Assembly: GCA_963733935.1 (NCBI GenBank)
Contig: CAVTEQ010000011.1
Coordinates: 1-64,000 of the forward strand
From: JAHFUA01 sp963733935
GTDB lineage: Bacteria; Acidobacteriota; Terriglobia; Terriglobales; Acidobacteriaceae
Direction of reading: 5' to 3'
DNA: 64,000 bases
Part shown: one piece after another, positions 51,477 through 59,136 of the stretch
Numbering within the stretch: the stretch's first letter is position 1
Layout: each line of letters starts with the position of its first letter
The notes under the pieces: generated by a model
Database searches by the model: none
Seen by the model: only the letters and a program-made list of their open reading frames with translations
Told to the model about the DNA's origin: nothing
Made by a program: the position numbers and the translations under genes

Positions 51477-52358
51477 ATGGAGATCCTTCAATTCCTCATC
51501 CTGCCGTTTCTGGCGAGCCTGATCCTCACCGGCATCCACGCCTATCTGGGCGTGCACGTGGTGGAGCGCGGCGTGATCTTTGTGGACCTGGCGCTGGCGC
51601 AGATCGCCGCCCTGGGCGCCACCGTTGCGATCCTCGCGGGCATGGACCCCCACGGCGGCGAAGCCTACTGGATCAGCCTGGGATTCACTTTTCTGGGGGC
51701 ATTCCTGTTTGCGCTGGCGCGCATGCGCAAGGCCCACATTCCGCTGGAGGCCTTCATCGGCATCACCTACGCCGTGGCCTCAGCCGGCGCCATCCTGGCC
51801 ATGAGCAAGGCCACCGGCGAGACCGAGCACTTGAAGGACATGCTGGTGGGCAACATCCTGGCGGTCTCGCGGCACGACGTCATCAAGACTGCCATCCTCT
51901 ACGGCGTCATCGGCCTGTTTCACTACATTTTCCGGCGCAAGTTCCTGCTGATTTCCATCAACCCGCAGAAGGCCGAAGCGGAAGGCGTGAGCATCCGCCT
52001 GTGGGACTTCCTCTTTTACGCGTCGTTCGGATTTGTGGTGACCTCATCGGTGGCGATCGCCGGCGTGCTGCTGGTGTTTTGCTACCTGATCGTTCCGTCG
52101 GTGGGGGCAATGCTCTTCGCCGACAAGATCGGCAAGCGGCTGGCCATCGGCTGGACCATGGGCACGCTGGTCTCAGCCTTGGGCGTGTATCTCTCAGTGG
52201 TGATCGACCTGCCCACGGGCGCGACCATCGTCTGCACCTTTGGCGGAGTGCTGCTGTTGATGTTCGTGCTGCACCTATTCATTCACCACCGCAGGGGCGG
52301 CGCAACTCCGGCAACAGAGGCGCCGGCGGGCGAGCGTTCGCTGGAATACCGGCGATAA
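51477..52358 (+). CDS. Metal ABC transporter permease (ZnuB/MntB family, ABC-3)
   Basis: 293 aa with about eight helices. Family motifs: GIHAYLGVHVVERGVIFVDLALAQIAALGATVA, where an inserted Asp/Leu-rich helix lies at the usual GRG-S-x-G-H position, and LLVFCYLIVPSVGAMLFADKIGKRLAIGWTMG. The cytoplasmic loop contains the coupling segment. No ABC ATPase gene lies upstream or downstream: the next gene is a minus-strand XRE regulator, so the ATPase must be encoded elsewhere. The C-terminus has a His pair in VLHLFIHHRRGG. Confidence 0.85.
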   Translation: MEILQFLILPFLASLILTGIHAYLGVHVVERGVIFVDLALAQIAALGATVAILAGMDPHGGEAYWISLGFTFLGAFLFALARMRKAHIPLEAFIGITYAVASAGAILAMSKATGETEHLKDMLVGNILAVSRHDVIKTAILYGVIGLFHYIFRRKFLLISINPQKAEAEGVSIRLWDFLFYASFGFVVTSSVAIAGVLLVFCYLIVPSVGAMLFADKIGKRLAIGWTMGTLVSALGVYLSVVIDLPTGATIVCTFGGVLLLMFVLHLFIHHRRGGATPATEAPAGERSLEYRR

Positions 52359-52455
52359 CGTAGTCCCGGCCACCGCCCCCACCCCAACACGCCAACAATG
52401 GGCGCGTTGGGGATCCCGGTCCCGGCTGGGCGGGCGAGCAAAGATCGCCTGTTTC

Positions 52456-52995
52456 CTACGCGTGCCGGCGCGGACGCAGCGTCAGATCGCGTACCTGGGC
52501 CATGATGCTGGCCTTCTGCATGGCATCGAGGGTTGCGAGGAAAGGCACCAGTTGAGCCACGAAGTCGTCGCGCATCAGCTCGCAGATTTCGTCCTGACGG
52601 GCGCGGTCGCCGCCGCTGAGCAGGTCAGGCACTGTGACCTCCAGCGCGCGCGCCAGCCGCTCCAGCGACGACAGCGTGGGCGTAGCTTTTTCATTCTCGA
52701 TCTTCGAGACGTAGGTACGCGGCACCTGCATGCGCATGGCCAGTTGCCGCTGGCTCAGCCCGCTCCGCTGGCGTAGCATGCGGATGGCGGAAGCAATCTG
52801 CAGGTGGGCGCGGCCATTGCCGCTGCCGGTCTCGGAAATGGGCGCCACCGGCGCCAGCAGGGCGGGCGGTTCCTCGGCGTCCAGCGAGGTGCGGCATTTT
52901 CTGCAGAGATTAGTGGTAGTCCGGAACTGGACCAGGTGACAACGGTCGCAGCGTACTACCTCTCGTGAATCAACCGGGGCAAGAGTGGTTGCCAT
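52456..52995 (-). CDS. XRE-family regulator with N-terminal zinc ribbon
   Basis: 179 aa from ATG 52995. A zinc ribbon at 16-34 has Cys16, Cys19, Cys31 and Cys34. A Pro/Ala linker follows, then an XRE helix-turn-helix: IRMLRQRSGLSQRQLAMRMQVPRTYVSKIENEKATPTLSSLERLARALEV. A helical C-terminal region may mediate oligomerisation. The same architecture, a zinc ribbon before an HTH_3 domain, is uncommon. It is convergent with the metal-uptake operon (98 nt gap) and could be its metal sensor, though this is only suggested by position. Confidence 0.78.
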   Translation of the reverse strand: MATTLAPVDSREVVRCDRCHLVQFRTTTNLCRKCRTSLDAEEPPALLAPVAPISETGSGNGRAHLQIASAIRMLRQRSGLSQRQLAMRMQVPRTYVSKIENEKATPTLSSLERLARALEVTVPDLLSGGDRARQDEICELMRDDFVAQLVPFLATLDAMQKASIMAQVRDLTLRPRRHA

Positions 52996-53219
52996 CAATG
53001 GTACGCGAGATGCCAGAGCCGGCACTTCGCCTAGCGGGCCCAACAACTCGCACCGTCCCTGGGTCAAGTACTGAGTGACCCAAAATTGGTGCACATCCTG
53101 ATTCGTACTCTGGGGGAGGTCTGCTGTGGAAGTCAAGGAAAATTTGGATAAAAAAGGTACAACTTAGCCTGCTGGCCGCACGTCATCAGGTGAAAACATG
53201 AGGAGACGGGCAAAATCCC

Positions 53220-53792
53220 ATGACTGACCGCCAGGCCGGGTGGAGTTTACTAACTGAGTTCACCGCCTCGGAGAATTTGCGCAAGCACGCGCTCGCCGTC
53301 GAGGCCTGCATGTGCGCTTACGCCCGCAAGTTCGGCGAAGACGAAGCTCTGTGGGGCGTCACCGGGCTGATCCACGACTTCGACTACGAGAAATATCCCA
53401 CGCCCGCGGAGCATCCCTTCCTGGGCAACAAGATCCTCGAAGAACGCGGCTGGCCGGAGACCATCCGCCGCGCCATCATGTCGCACGCGCAGTACTCCGG
53501 CGTTTCACGGGACAGCAAAATGGAGAAAGCCCTCTTCGCCTGCGACGAACTCGCCGGTCTGATCACTGCTACCGCGTTGGTGAAGCCGGGCAAGTCGCTA
53601 GCCGAAGTGGACGCCAAGTCCGTTCGCAAAAAAATGAAGGACAAAGCCTTCGCCCGCAGCGTCAGCCGCGAAGACATCATTCAGGGCGCGCAGGATCTGG
53701 GTATCGACCTCGAAGAGCACATCACATTCTGCATCGAGGCGATGAAGGGGATCGCCGGCGAGTTGGGGCTAGCGGGGAACAGTGACGCTTAG
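53220..53792 (+). CDS. HD-domain (HDIG-type) hydrolase
   Basis: 190 aa. HD superfamily metal-dependent phosphohydrolase: ENLRKHALAVEACM gives the first His, GLIHDFDYEKYP the HD pair, and MSHAQYSG the later His. ACDELAGLITATALVKPGKSL matches the uncharacterised single-domain HDIG proteins. The substrate is unknown; relatives cleave nucleotides or phosphate esters. It is divergent from the XRE regulator and followed by the sigma-factor gene 60-213 nt downstream, depending on the sigma start. Confidence 0.82.
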   Translation: MTDRQAGWSLLTEFTASENLRKHALAVEACMCAYARKFGEDEALWGVTGLIHDFDYEKYPTPAEHPFLGNKILEERGWPETIRRAIMSHAQYSGVSRDSKMEKALFACDELAGLITATALVKPGKSLAEVDAKSVRKKMKDKAFARSVSREDIIQGAQDLGIDLEEHITFCIEAMKGIAGELGLAGNSDA

Positions 53793-54005
53793 CCCTGCCA
53801 GCCCCTTCCCCAAACCCTGTAACTCTGCGAAAATCATTGGATTACGCCCTCTATGGCACCAGACCGCGACCCCCAGGCAGCCTCGGAAGGCACGCAACTT
53901 TCGTCCCGCCAGAGGGTTAGTAAGGGTGTGAGCAGTCTAGCGCTCAGCCAGGAATTGCCGGCCGGCGCCGCTGCCCGACCGAGACTGGCCGGAGGAGGAG
54001 AAACG

Positions 54006-54596
54006 ATGGCCGCAACCCCGGCGGCCTGGCAGCTGCTCAGCGACGCCGAGGTCATGCTCCGGGTAGCGGCGGGGGACGACACCGCCTTCGACTACTTGGT
54101 GGAGAAGTTTCGCCGTCCGCTGGTAAGTTTCATGTATCGCATGACGCACAACCAGGGAGTAGCGGAAGAGCTGGCGCAGGAAGTTTTTCTGCGCGTGTAC
54201 CGCTCGCGGGCCACCTATGCGGCGGACGCCAAGTTCACCACCTGGTTGTACCGCATCGCCACCAACCTGGCGGTGAACCACGCCCGCGATACCAGGGCCG
54301 AGCGCTCGGGCACCAGCCTGGATGAGCCCGATCCGCAGACGGGGTTGAGCATCGACGTGGCCGATCCCGAGACTACCGTGGAGCAGAAGCTGCTGCGGCG
54401 AGAGCGGCTGGCGGCCATCCGCAAGGAAGTAGAATCACTGCCCGAGCGGCAGCGGCTGGCGGTGCTCATGCACAAGTACCAAGGTTTGGATTACAAGCAG
54501 ATCGCTGACGTGCTCAAGCTGAGCGAGTCTGCCACGAAGTCACTGTTGTTCCGGGCTTACGAGACACTCAGAGTGAAGCTCGAGAAGTTTTTGTAA
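54006..54596 (+). CDS. ECF-type RNA polymerase sigma factor (RpoE/SigW-like)
   Basis: 196 aa from ATG 54006, which follows the strong Shine-Dalgarno GGAGGAGG. An in-frame ATG at 53853 would add 51 low-complexity residues. Region 2: FDYLVEKFRRPLVSFMYRMTHNQGVAEELAQEVFLRVYRS, then the -10-melting segment KFTTWLYRIATNLAVNHARD. Region 4: LPERQRLAVLMHKYQGLDYKQIADVLKLSESATKSLLFRAYETL. It is followed after 10 nt by its anti-sigma factor gene. With RseP encoded in the same window, an envelope-stress circuit is plausible (inference). Confidence 0.92.
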   Translation: MAATPAAWQLLSDAEVMLRVAAGDDTAFDYLVEKFRRPLVSFMYRMTHNQGVAEELAQEVFLRVYRSRATYAADAKFTTWLYRIATNLAVNHARDTRAERSGTSLDEPDPQTGLSIDVADPETTVEQKLLRRERLAAIRKEVESLPERQRLAVLMHKYQGLDYKQIADVLKLSESATKSLLFRAYETLRVKLEKFL

Positions 54597-54606
54597 CGGG
54601 GGAGTT

Positions 54607-55080
54607 ATGACGTGCAAGGAAGTGCGCGAACACATGCTGGATGCGGCCCAGGAGAACTCGGCCGCCGGAGTCGATGAGCACCTGCGCGGGTGCGCCAGTT
54701 GCGCGAAGGAACTGGAGTCGATGCGGCAGACCATGGCGCTGCTGGACGAGTGGCAGGCGCCTGAGCCTTCTCCTTACTTCGATTCCCGGCTGCGGGCGCG
54801 CCTGCGCGAAGCCGCGGCCGAGCCTCGAAGCTGGCTGGCGTGGGCCCGCGGACCCGCCATCGCCTTCGCTCTGGCGATTCTGATGATGGCGAGCATCATG
54901 CTCTTCCGCAATGCGCCCAACCATGAAGCTCCGATCAATGCGAAGTCCACCCCCGCGACCGTAGTGCAGACTGGAACGGCGGTTAGCGACTTGCAGGAAC
55001 TCGAGCACGACGGCGATATGTACGCCAATTTCGACATGCTGGATGATCTGGGAACGGAGGCGGAGACGGCGAATCCGTAA
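54607..55080 (+). CDS. Membrane anti-sigma factor with zinc-binding (ZAS-like) domain
   Basis: 157 aa. A cytoplasmic domain with Cys3 and the H-x3-C-x2-C motif (His25, Cys29, Cys32) binds zinc and the sigma factor. One hydrophobic helix follows (AIAFALAILMMASIMLF, about 88-104) and a periplasmic tail of about 50 residues. It should hold the adjacent ECF sigma inactive until proteolysis. The GGGGGAG before ATG 54607 and 10-nt spacing show an operon with the sigma gene. The downstream DUF3106 gene starts 5 nt after its stop. Confidence 0.88.
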   Translation: MTCKEVREHMLDAAQENSAAGVDEHLRGCASCAKELESMRQTMALLDEWQAPEPSPYFDSRLRARLREAAAEPRSWLAWARGPAIAFALAILMMASIMLFRNAPNHEAPINAKSTPATVVQTGTAVSDLQELEHDGDMYANFDMLDDLGTEAETANP

Positions 55081-55085
55081 CGAAC

Positions 55086-55649
55086 GTGTTGAAGATCAAA
55101 TCCATTGCGACGCTGATTCTTGCCGCCCTGGCGCTGGCAGTTGCTGGCGAGCCGTGCGCCTTGGCGCAGCGGCAGGACAACGACCGTCAGGATCGCTGGC
55201 GAGACCATCAGCGCATGCAGGGACCTGGGCCGCATCGCGGAGAATGGCTGCGTAAGAACCAGGGCCTGCCTCCTGCCGAGCAGGAACGCGCCTTGCGGAA
55301 CGATCCCAACTTCCGCCAGCTTCCCGCCGAGAGACAGCAGCAGCTTGTCAATCGGCTGCGCGATTTCAACAGCCGCCCGCCGGAGCAGCGGCAGAGAATG
55401 CTCGATCGCATGGAAACCTTCGAGCACCTGCCGCAAGACAAGCGGCAGCAATTGCGCAATATGTATGGCCAGATGCGCGACCTGCCCGACGACCGCCGCT
55501 TTGCCGTGCGCCAGGCCGCGAGGCAAATGAGCGGGATGAGTCCCGCCGAGCGCGAGCGCTGGATGAACTCACCCAATTTCCAACGCCGCTTCTCTCCGCA
55601 GGAGCAGAACCTGGTCCGCGGCCTCGCCGACATGGAACCGGGACGTTAA
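55086..55649 (+). CDS. DUF3106 periplasmic protein
   Basis: 187 aa from GTG 55086. Signal peptide ending near ALAQRQDN. The mature protein is helical and rich in Arg, Gln, Leu and Pro. Short repeats with LPPAEQERALRNDPNFRQLPAERQQQLV, RPPEQRQRMLDRME and LPQDKRQQLRNMYGQMRDLPDDRR match the repeated L-P-x-x-x-R-x-x-L units of DUF3106. Its function is unknown. It is third in the sigma/anti-sigma operon. The pattern resembles CpxP/Spy-type helical periplasmic proteins with LTxxQ motifs, suggesting envelope-stress sensing or feedback (inference). Confidence 0.8.
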   Translation: MLKIKSIATLILAALALAVAGEPCALAQRQDNDRQDRWRDHQRMQGPGPHRGEWLRKNQGLPPAEQERALRNDPNFRQLPAERQQQLVNRLRDFNSRPPEQRQRMLDRMETFEHLPQDKRQQLRNMYGQMRDLPDDRRFAVRQAARQMSGMSPAERERWMNSPNFQRRFSPQEQNLVRGLADMEPGR

Positions 55650-55673
55650 TTCTGTCGTCGGTCGTCGGCTTTC

Positions 55674-55775
55674 GGTCGTCGGCCGTTAGGGTTCATTCCC
55701 GATAAGATAATGTTTGGTCCTTGCGGATTCTCGCAACGCGCTGGGAATGCACTTCACGGCCGAGGGCCGACGACC
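55674..55775. repeat. Inverted repeat with GTCGTCGG direct repeats
   Basis: GGTCGTCGGCC at 55674-55684 is the exact complement of GGCCGACGACC at 55765-55775. GTCGTCGG also occurs as a direct repeat just before the left arm. The element lies between the convergent DUF3106 and SirB1-like genes and may be a degenerate intergenic repeat or part of a bidirectional terminator. Confidence 0.5.
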
Positions 55776-55796
55776 AAGATGACGACGACGGCGCTT

Positions 55797-56651
55797 TTAG
55801 TTCATGGTTGCCATCATCCGCCGCAGCGAAGCGGCGGTTTGGCGGATTTCGTCGGCATCGGAGGCCTCGGGCAACATCTTCAGATAATCTTCTAAATCGG
55901 CGAGCGCGCCGCGGTTCTGCCCCAGGCTCCAGCGCAGCATGGCGCGCTGCTTCACGTCCTCGGGAGAACGTGGATAGATGGCCAGGATGAGGTCCACAAT
56001 CGGCAGCGCCTTGCGGAAATTGCGCCCCGTAAGATAGATGGACCTCAGATTATTGAGCATCCGCACCAGCACCTGCCGCCGACTGACGGCCATCAGGAAG
56101 TCCGGCTGCAGGCGCATCTGACCGCCATAGAGTTCGTCCAGACGCTGCTGGCAATCCTTGGCCGTGAGGATGCTGCCGCGGTTGAACGGGTCGATAAGGA
56201 TCTCGCGGCCGTCCACGTCGTAGTGCTTGAGCAGAAAGTGCCCGGGCATGCCCACGCCCACCAGCGGGAACCCCACGCGGCGCGCCACTTCCATGTAAAC
56301 CACCGCCAGCGTGATCGGGATTCCGAGCTTGCGATCGAGCACATCGTTCAGCAGCGAATTGCGCGGGTCGTAATAGTCTTCCCGGTTGCCGCGGAAACCC
56401 TCTTCCTCAAACAGCACGCGATTCAGCGCGGCGATCGACTCGGAGGGATCGCCCAGATCGGGCGCCAGCCGCTTCACCCGGCGCGCCAGTTCCTCGATGC
56501 GCGCGCCATAGCCCTCGAAGTCAAGATCGGGATATTCCGTCCGCGCGATCGTGAGTGCTGCGCGAAGCAGATCGATGCGCTCGTCCGCGATCTCCTGCCC
56601 GACCAGAGCTGCTAAAGCCTGCGCCAGCGCGGCTGAATCGCTGCGGGACAT
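55797..56651 (-). CDS. SirB1-like protein (transglutaminase-like plus TPR region)
   Basis: 284 aa from ATG 56651; the open frame upstream is not family-like. The N-terminal three-quarters match the SirB1/transglutaminase_9 pattern: IARTEYPDLDFEGYGARIEELARRV, YYDPRNSLLNDVLDRKLGIPITLAVVYMEVARRVGFPLVGVGMPGHFLLKH, and DPFNRG. The usual catalytic Cys position is not evident, so it may be a non-enzymatic member. The C-terminal 90 residues look like TPR helices (NLRSIYLTGRNFRKALPIVDLILAIYPRS). The role is not known with certainty. It is divergent from the toxin-antitoxin pair. Confidence 0.83.
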   Translation of the reverse strand: MSRSDSAALAQALAALVGQEIADERIDLLRAALTIARTEYPDLDFEGYGARIEELARRVKRLAPDLGDPSESIAALNRVLFEEEGFRGNREDYYDPRNSLLNDVLDRKLGIPITLAVVYMEVARRVGFPLVGVGMPGHFLLKHYDVDGREILIDPFNRGSILTAKDCQQRLDELYGGQMRLQPDFLMAVSRRQVLVRMLNNLRSIYLTGRNFRKALPIVDLILAIYPRSPEDVKQRAMLRWSLGQNRGALADLEDYLKMLPEASDADEIRQTAASLRRMMATMN

Positions 56652-56683
56652 GAGGCATGTTAACAGAGAAAGCAGTCTGGATT

Positions 56684-56717
56684 GGACATGACCAACATGG
56701 TCATGTCCGCGTATAAT
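56684..56717 (+). promoter_or_regulatory. Promoter overlapped by a perfect palindrome (toxin-antitoxin operator)
   Basis: GGACATGACC (56684-56693) and GGTCATGTCC (56699-56708) form perfect 10-bp arms around AACAT. A consensus -10 TATAAT at 56712-56717 lies just downstream. A -35-like ATGACC (56688-56693) within the left arm is 18 bp from it. Repressor binding to the palindrome would cover the -35 and spacer, as expected for autoregulated toxin-antitoxin operons. The GTG start at 56724 lies at the predicted transcription start. Confidence 0.7.
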
Positions 56718-56723
56718 CATTCT

Positions 56724-57011
56724 GTGAAGACTGTCAACATCAGCGACCTTAAGGCGCAGCTCAGTGCCCACATTCAGTATGTAAGGAATGGGGAAGAAGT
56801 GCTGGTCTGCGAGCGCAACAAACCGGTGGCACGAATCGTACCCGTCCGGTTGGCCGAACATTCCGAACTGGAACAGAAGCTGGTCGCTCGCGGAGTCCTT
56901 AAGCCTCCCTTGAAAAGGCGGCGTTCCGCTGTCTCGTGGCCGGAGCCGCCGGGGAGTGTTTCCGACGACGTCATGAAGCGGTTATGGCGTGATGAGCGAA
57001 GAGGCCGCTAG
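56724..57011 (+). CDS. Antitoxin, Phd/YefM family
   Basis: 95 aa from GTG 56724, read as MKTVNISDLKAQLSAHIQYV, the canonical opening of Phd/YefM antitoxins, followed by NGEEVLVCERNKPVARIVPV. The N-terminal part dimerises and binds DNA. The Arg/Pro-rich C-terminal tail (KPPLKRRRSAVSWPEPPG) should wrap the toxin. A frame continuing upstream to 56682 lies inside the promoter palindrome, so it is unlikely to be translated from this promoter. Stop TAG 57009-57011 overlaps the toxin start by one base. Confidence 0.85.
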   Translation: MKTVNISDLKAQLSAHIQYVRNGEEVLVCERNKPVARIVPVRLAEHSELEQKLVARGVLKPPLKRRRSAVSWPEPPGSVSDDVMKRLWRDERRGR

Positions 57012-57442
57012 TGCGTGCAGCTGCTTTCTGGGACGCAAGCGCGCTGGTTCCGCTCTGCATACGGCAGAAAATCACTCCCAAGGCGGTTGCACTTTACAAC
57101 GCTTACGAAGCGATCATATGGTGGGCCACCCCGGTAGAAATTGCGAGCGCGATCGCCCGTCTGCTGCGCATGAAACAAATCAGCCCAAGCGATTTTGCAA
57201 AGGCGCGCAAGCTTGCGCACAACCTCGCGGATACCTGGTCTGTGATCCAGCCTTCCGATGCGTTGCGCAGCCGCGCTGTTCAATTGGTAGACCACTATGA
57301 TTTGCGGGCGGCAGATGCCCTCCAGTTGGTAGCGGCGCTGGAATGGTGTGACGATGCTCCCCAGGGAAGAATATTCCTGACGGCCGACGAGCGACTGCGC
57401 GAGGCAGCGTTACTGAGCGGGTTTGCTGCCCAGCAATTGTGA
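57011..57442 (+). CDS. PIN-domain ribonuclease toxin (VapC-like)
   Basis: 143 aa from GTG 57011. The four PIN acidic residues are visible: Asp8 (FWDASAL), Glu43 (TPVEIAS), Asp102 (LRAADALQLV) and Asp126 (LTADERL). They coordinate Mg for RNA cleavage. The one-base overlap with the antitoxin gives translational coupling. Pairing a PIN toxin with a Phd/YefM-type antitoxin is common. The toxin is intact and full length, and its 3' end is convergent with the proline dehydrogenase gene. Confidence 0.87.
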   Translation: MRAAAFWDASALVPLCIRQKITPKAVALYNAYEAIIWWATPVEIASAIARLLRMKQISPSDFAKARKLAHNLADTWSVIQPSDALRSRAVQLVDHYDLRAADALQLVAALEWCDDAPQGRIFLTADERLREAALLSGFAAQQL

Positions 57443-57465
57443 GTAGAGCTGCGCTGAGGCAGCCA

Positions 57466-58387
57466 TTACCGTCGCAGCAAATTCCTGGCAATAAAGAACA
57501 CATTCGCCGGGCGCTCGCCCAGCCGGCGCATCAGGTAGGGATACCACTCGGTGCCAAACGGAATGTAGACGCGCATGCGCCAGCCGTCGCGCACCAGCTT
57601 CTGCTGCAGGTCGCGGCGGATGCCGTGCAGCATCTGGAACTCGAATGCGTCCGGCGGGATTCTTCTCGGCGCGCGCGAAAGCCTTGGTCGCCTCGATGAT
57701 CTTCTCGTCGTGGGTGGCGATGCCGTGGTACACGCCGCTCTTCAGCAGCAGCTTCATCAGCGCGACGTAGTTCGCGTCCACTTCTGATTTTTTCTGGAAG
57801 GCCAGTTCGGGCGGCTCTTTGTAGGCGCCCTTGCACAGGCGTATGCGGATACGTTCAGCCAGCAGCGCGTCCACGTCGCGCTGACTGCGGCGCATGTAGG
57901 ACTGAATCACCGCTCCGACCGCGTCTTCGTGGCCAGGCACGCGGTGCAGCTCGCGCACGAAGTCGAGGGTGCGCTGGGTGTAGGGCGAGCCCTCCATGTC
58001 CACGCGGACGAAGTTCTGGCAGCGGGCGGCGTGCGCCACCAGGGCGCAGACGTTCTCGCGCGCCAGTTGCTCGTCAACGTCCAGGCCCATATGCGTGAGC
58101 TTGACGCTGACGTTCGCCCGCAGGCCGCGCGCGGTGATCTCATCCAGCAGCTTGTGATAGAGGGCGGCGCTCTGCCGCGCTTCCTCGGGATTGGTTACGT
58201 TCTCTCCCAGATTATCGACGGAGACGGTGAGGCCAAGATCGTTCATGGCGCGGGTGGCCGCCATCGCGTCCTCGACGGTGGTGCCGGCGACGAATCGGCT
58301 CGAGGTTCGCTGCCCGATCGCGGAGCGCTCCGCTACCGCGCGCAGTGCGCGATTCTCGGAAAGCCAGACAAACAGAGCCCTCAGCAT
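57466..58387 (-). pseudogene. Proline dehydrogenase broken by one frameshift
   Basis: From ATG 58387 the product begins MLRALFVWLSENRALRAVAE and continues through VDNLGENVTNPEEA, RANVSVKLTHMGLDVDEQLARENV, FVRVDMEGSPYTQRTLDF and RIRLCKGAYKEPPELAFQ, all typical of the monofunctional FAD-dependent enzyme oxidising proline to pyrroline-5-carboxylate. At about 57658-57664 the frame shifts. Dropping one A from the minus-strand run AAGAAT restores EKIPPDAFEFQMLHGIRRDL...RDGWRMRVYIPFG...YLMRRLGERPANVFF and the natural stop at 57466. The C-terminal flavin motif (the RRLxE-type RRLGERPAN) lies after the break, so the protein as sequenced would be inactive. Confidence 0.85.
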
Positions 58388-58632
58388 TCGGCTACCCGCC
58401 AACACATGCAACCTTCCACAAGCACTTTGTAGCACATCGCAGGCGGTTGCTGCTGCCGGTGTGCAAACCGTACAAGCTCGCGTCAATACTGCCTGTCAAG
58501 ACGCTTCGCGGGCATTTGTTGATGGGTTTATTCACAAACTTGTGGAAAGGGTTCTCGATTTCGCCACGGGTGTGCCCGACAAATCTCTTGACGCAGAGGA
58601 ACTTCTCAAGCATGTTGGCTTTGAGGGATGGA

Positions 58633-59064
58633 ATGTCGGATCTAGTCGCCTATATAGACGGTGGGTCGCACGGAAATCCCGGGCCGTCGGGAATCGGAGT
58701 GGTGATCGAGCACGCGGGCGGGCGCAAGATCCGCATCGCCAAGCGCATCGGCCACCAAGACAACAACGTGGCCGAATACGTGGCGCTGCTGGAAGCCCTG
58801 CAGTACGCCCTGGAGCAGAAGGCCAGCACACTGCGCGTTTTTTCCGATTCCGAAGTCGTGGTTCGGCAGATGAGCGGAGAGTATGCTTGCCTGAGCCCGC
58901 GCCTTTATTCCCTGAACTGGACTTGCCGCAAGCTGGCCCGCTCCCTGGAATTCTCCATCACCCACGTTTCCCGCGAGAGCAACAGCGAAGCCAACTCGCT
59001 GGCCAACGCCGCGGTTCGCAGCCCCGCCCATCCTGCGCTTGGTAATCCGCTGCCCCAGGTTTAA
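58633..59064 (+). CDS. RNase HI-like protein (reverse-transcriptase-like RNase H fold)
   Basis: 143 aa from ATG 58633 (GAGG 6 nt upstream). RNase H fold: YIDGGSHGNPGPSGIGVVI with Asp9, NNVAEYVALLEAL with Glu48, and FSDSEVVVRQMSG with Asp72. The fourth catalytic Asp, expected in the R-E-x-N-x-x-A-D-x-L-A-N segment, is Asn121 here (SNSEANSLANAAV). Cleavage activity on RNA:DNA hybrids may therefore be reduced or absent, unless another residue helps. It is compact, like the RNase HI group without a basic protrusion. Divergent from the proline dehydrogenase gene. Confidence 0.82.
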   Translation: MSDLVAYIDGGSHGNPGPSGIGVVIEHAGGRKIRIAKRIGHQDNNVAEYVALLEALQYALEQKASTLRVFSDSEVVVRQMSGEYACLSPRLYSLNWTCRKLARSLEFSITHVSRESNSEANSLANAAVRSPAHPALGNPLPQV

Positions 59065-59136
59065 CCTATACGCGAGACTTGCGTCCCCATGTCCGGAGAA
59101 TCCGGGCGTTTCTGGACGGCGCGAACCCTCCTTAAT

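Noticed and set aside
50625..51737. 370-aa minus-strand frame over the metal ABC genes
   Set aside because: Shadow of the binding-protein and permease genes, with no family motif of its own.
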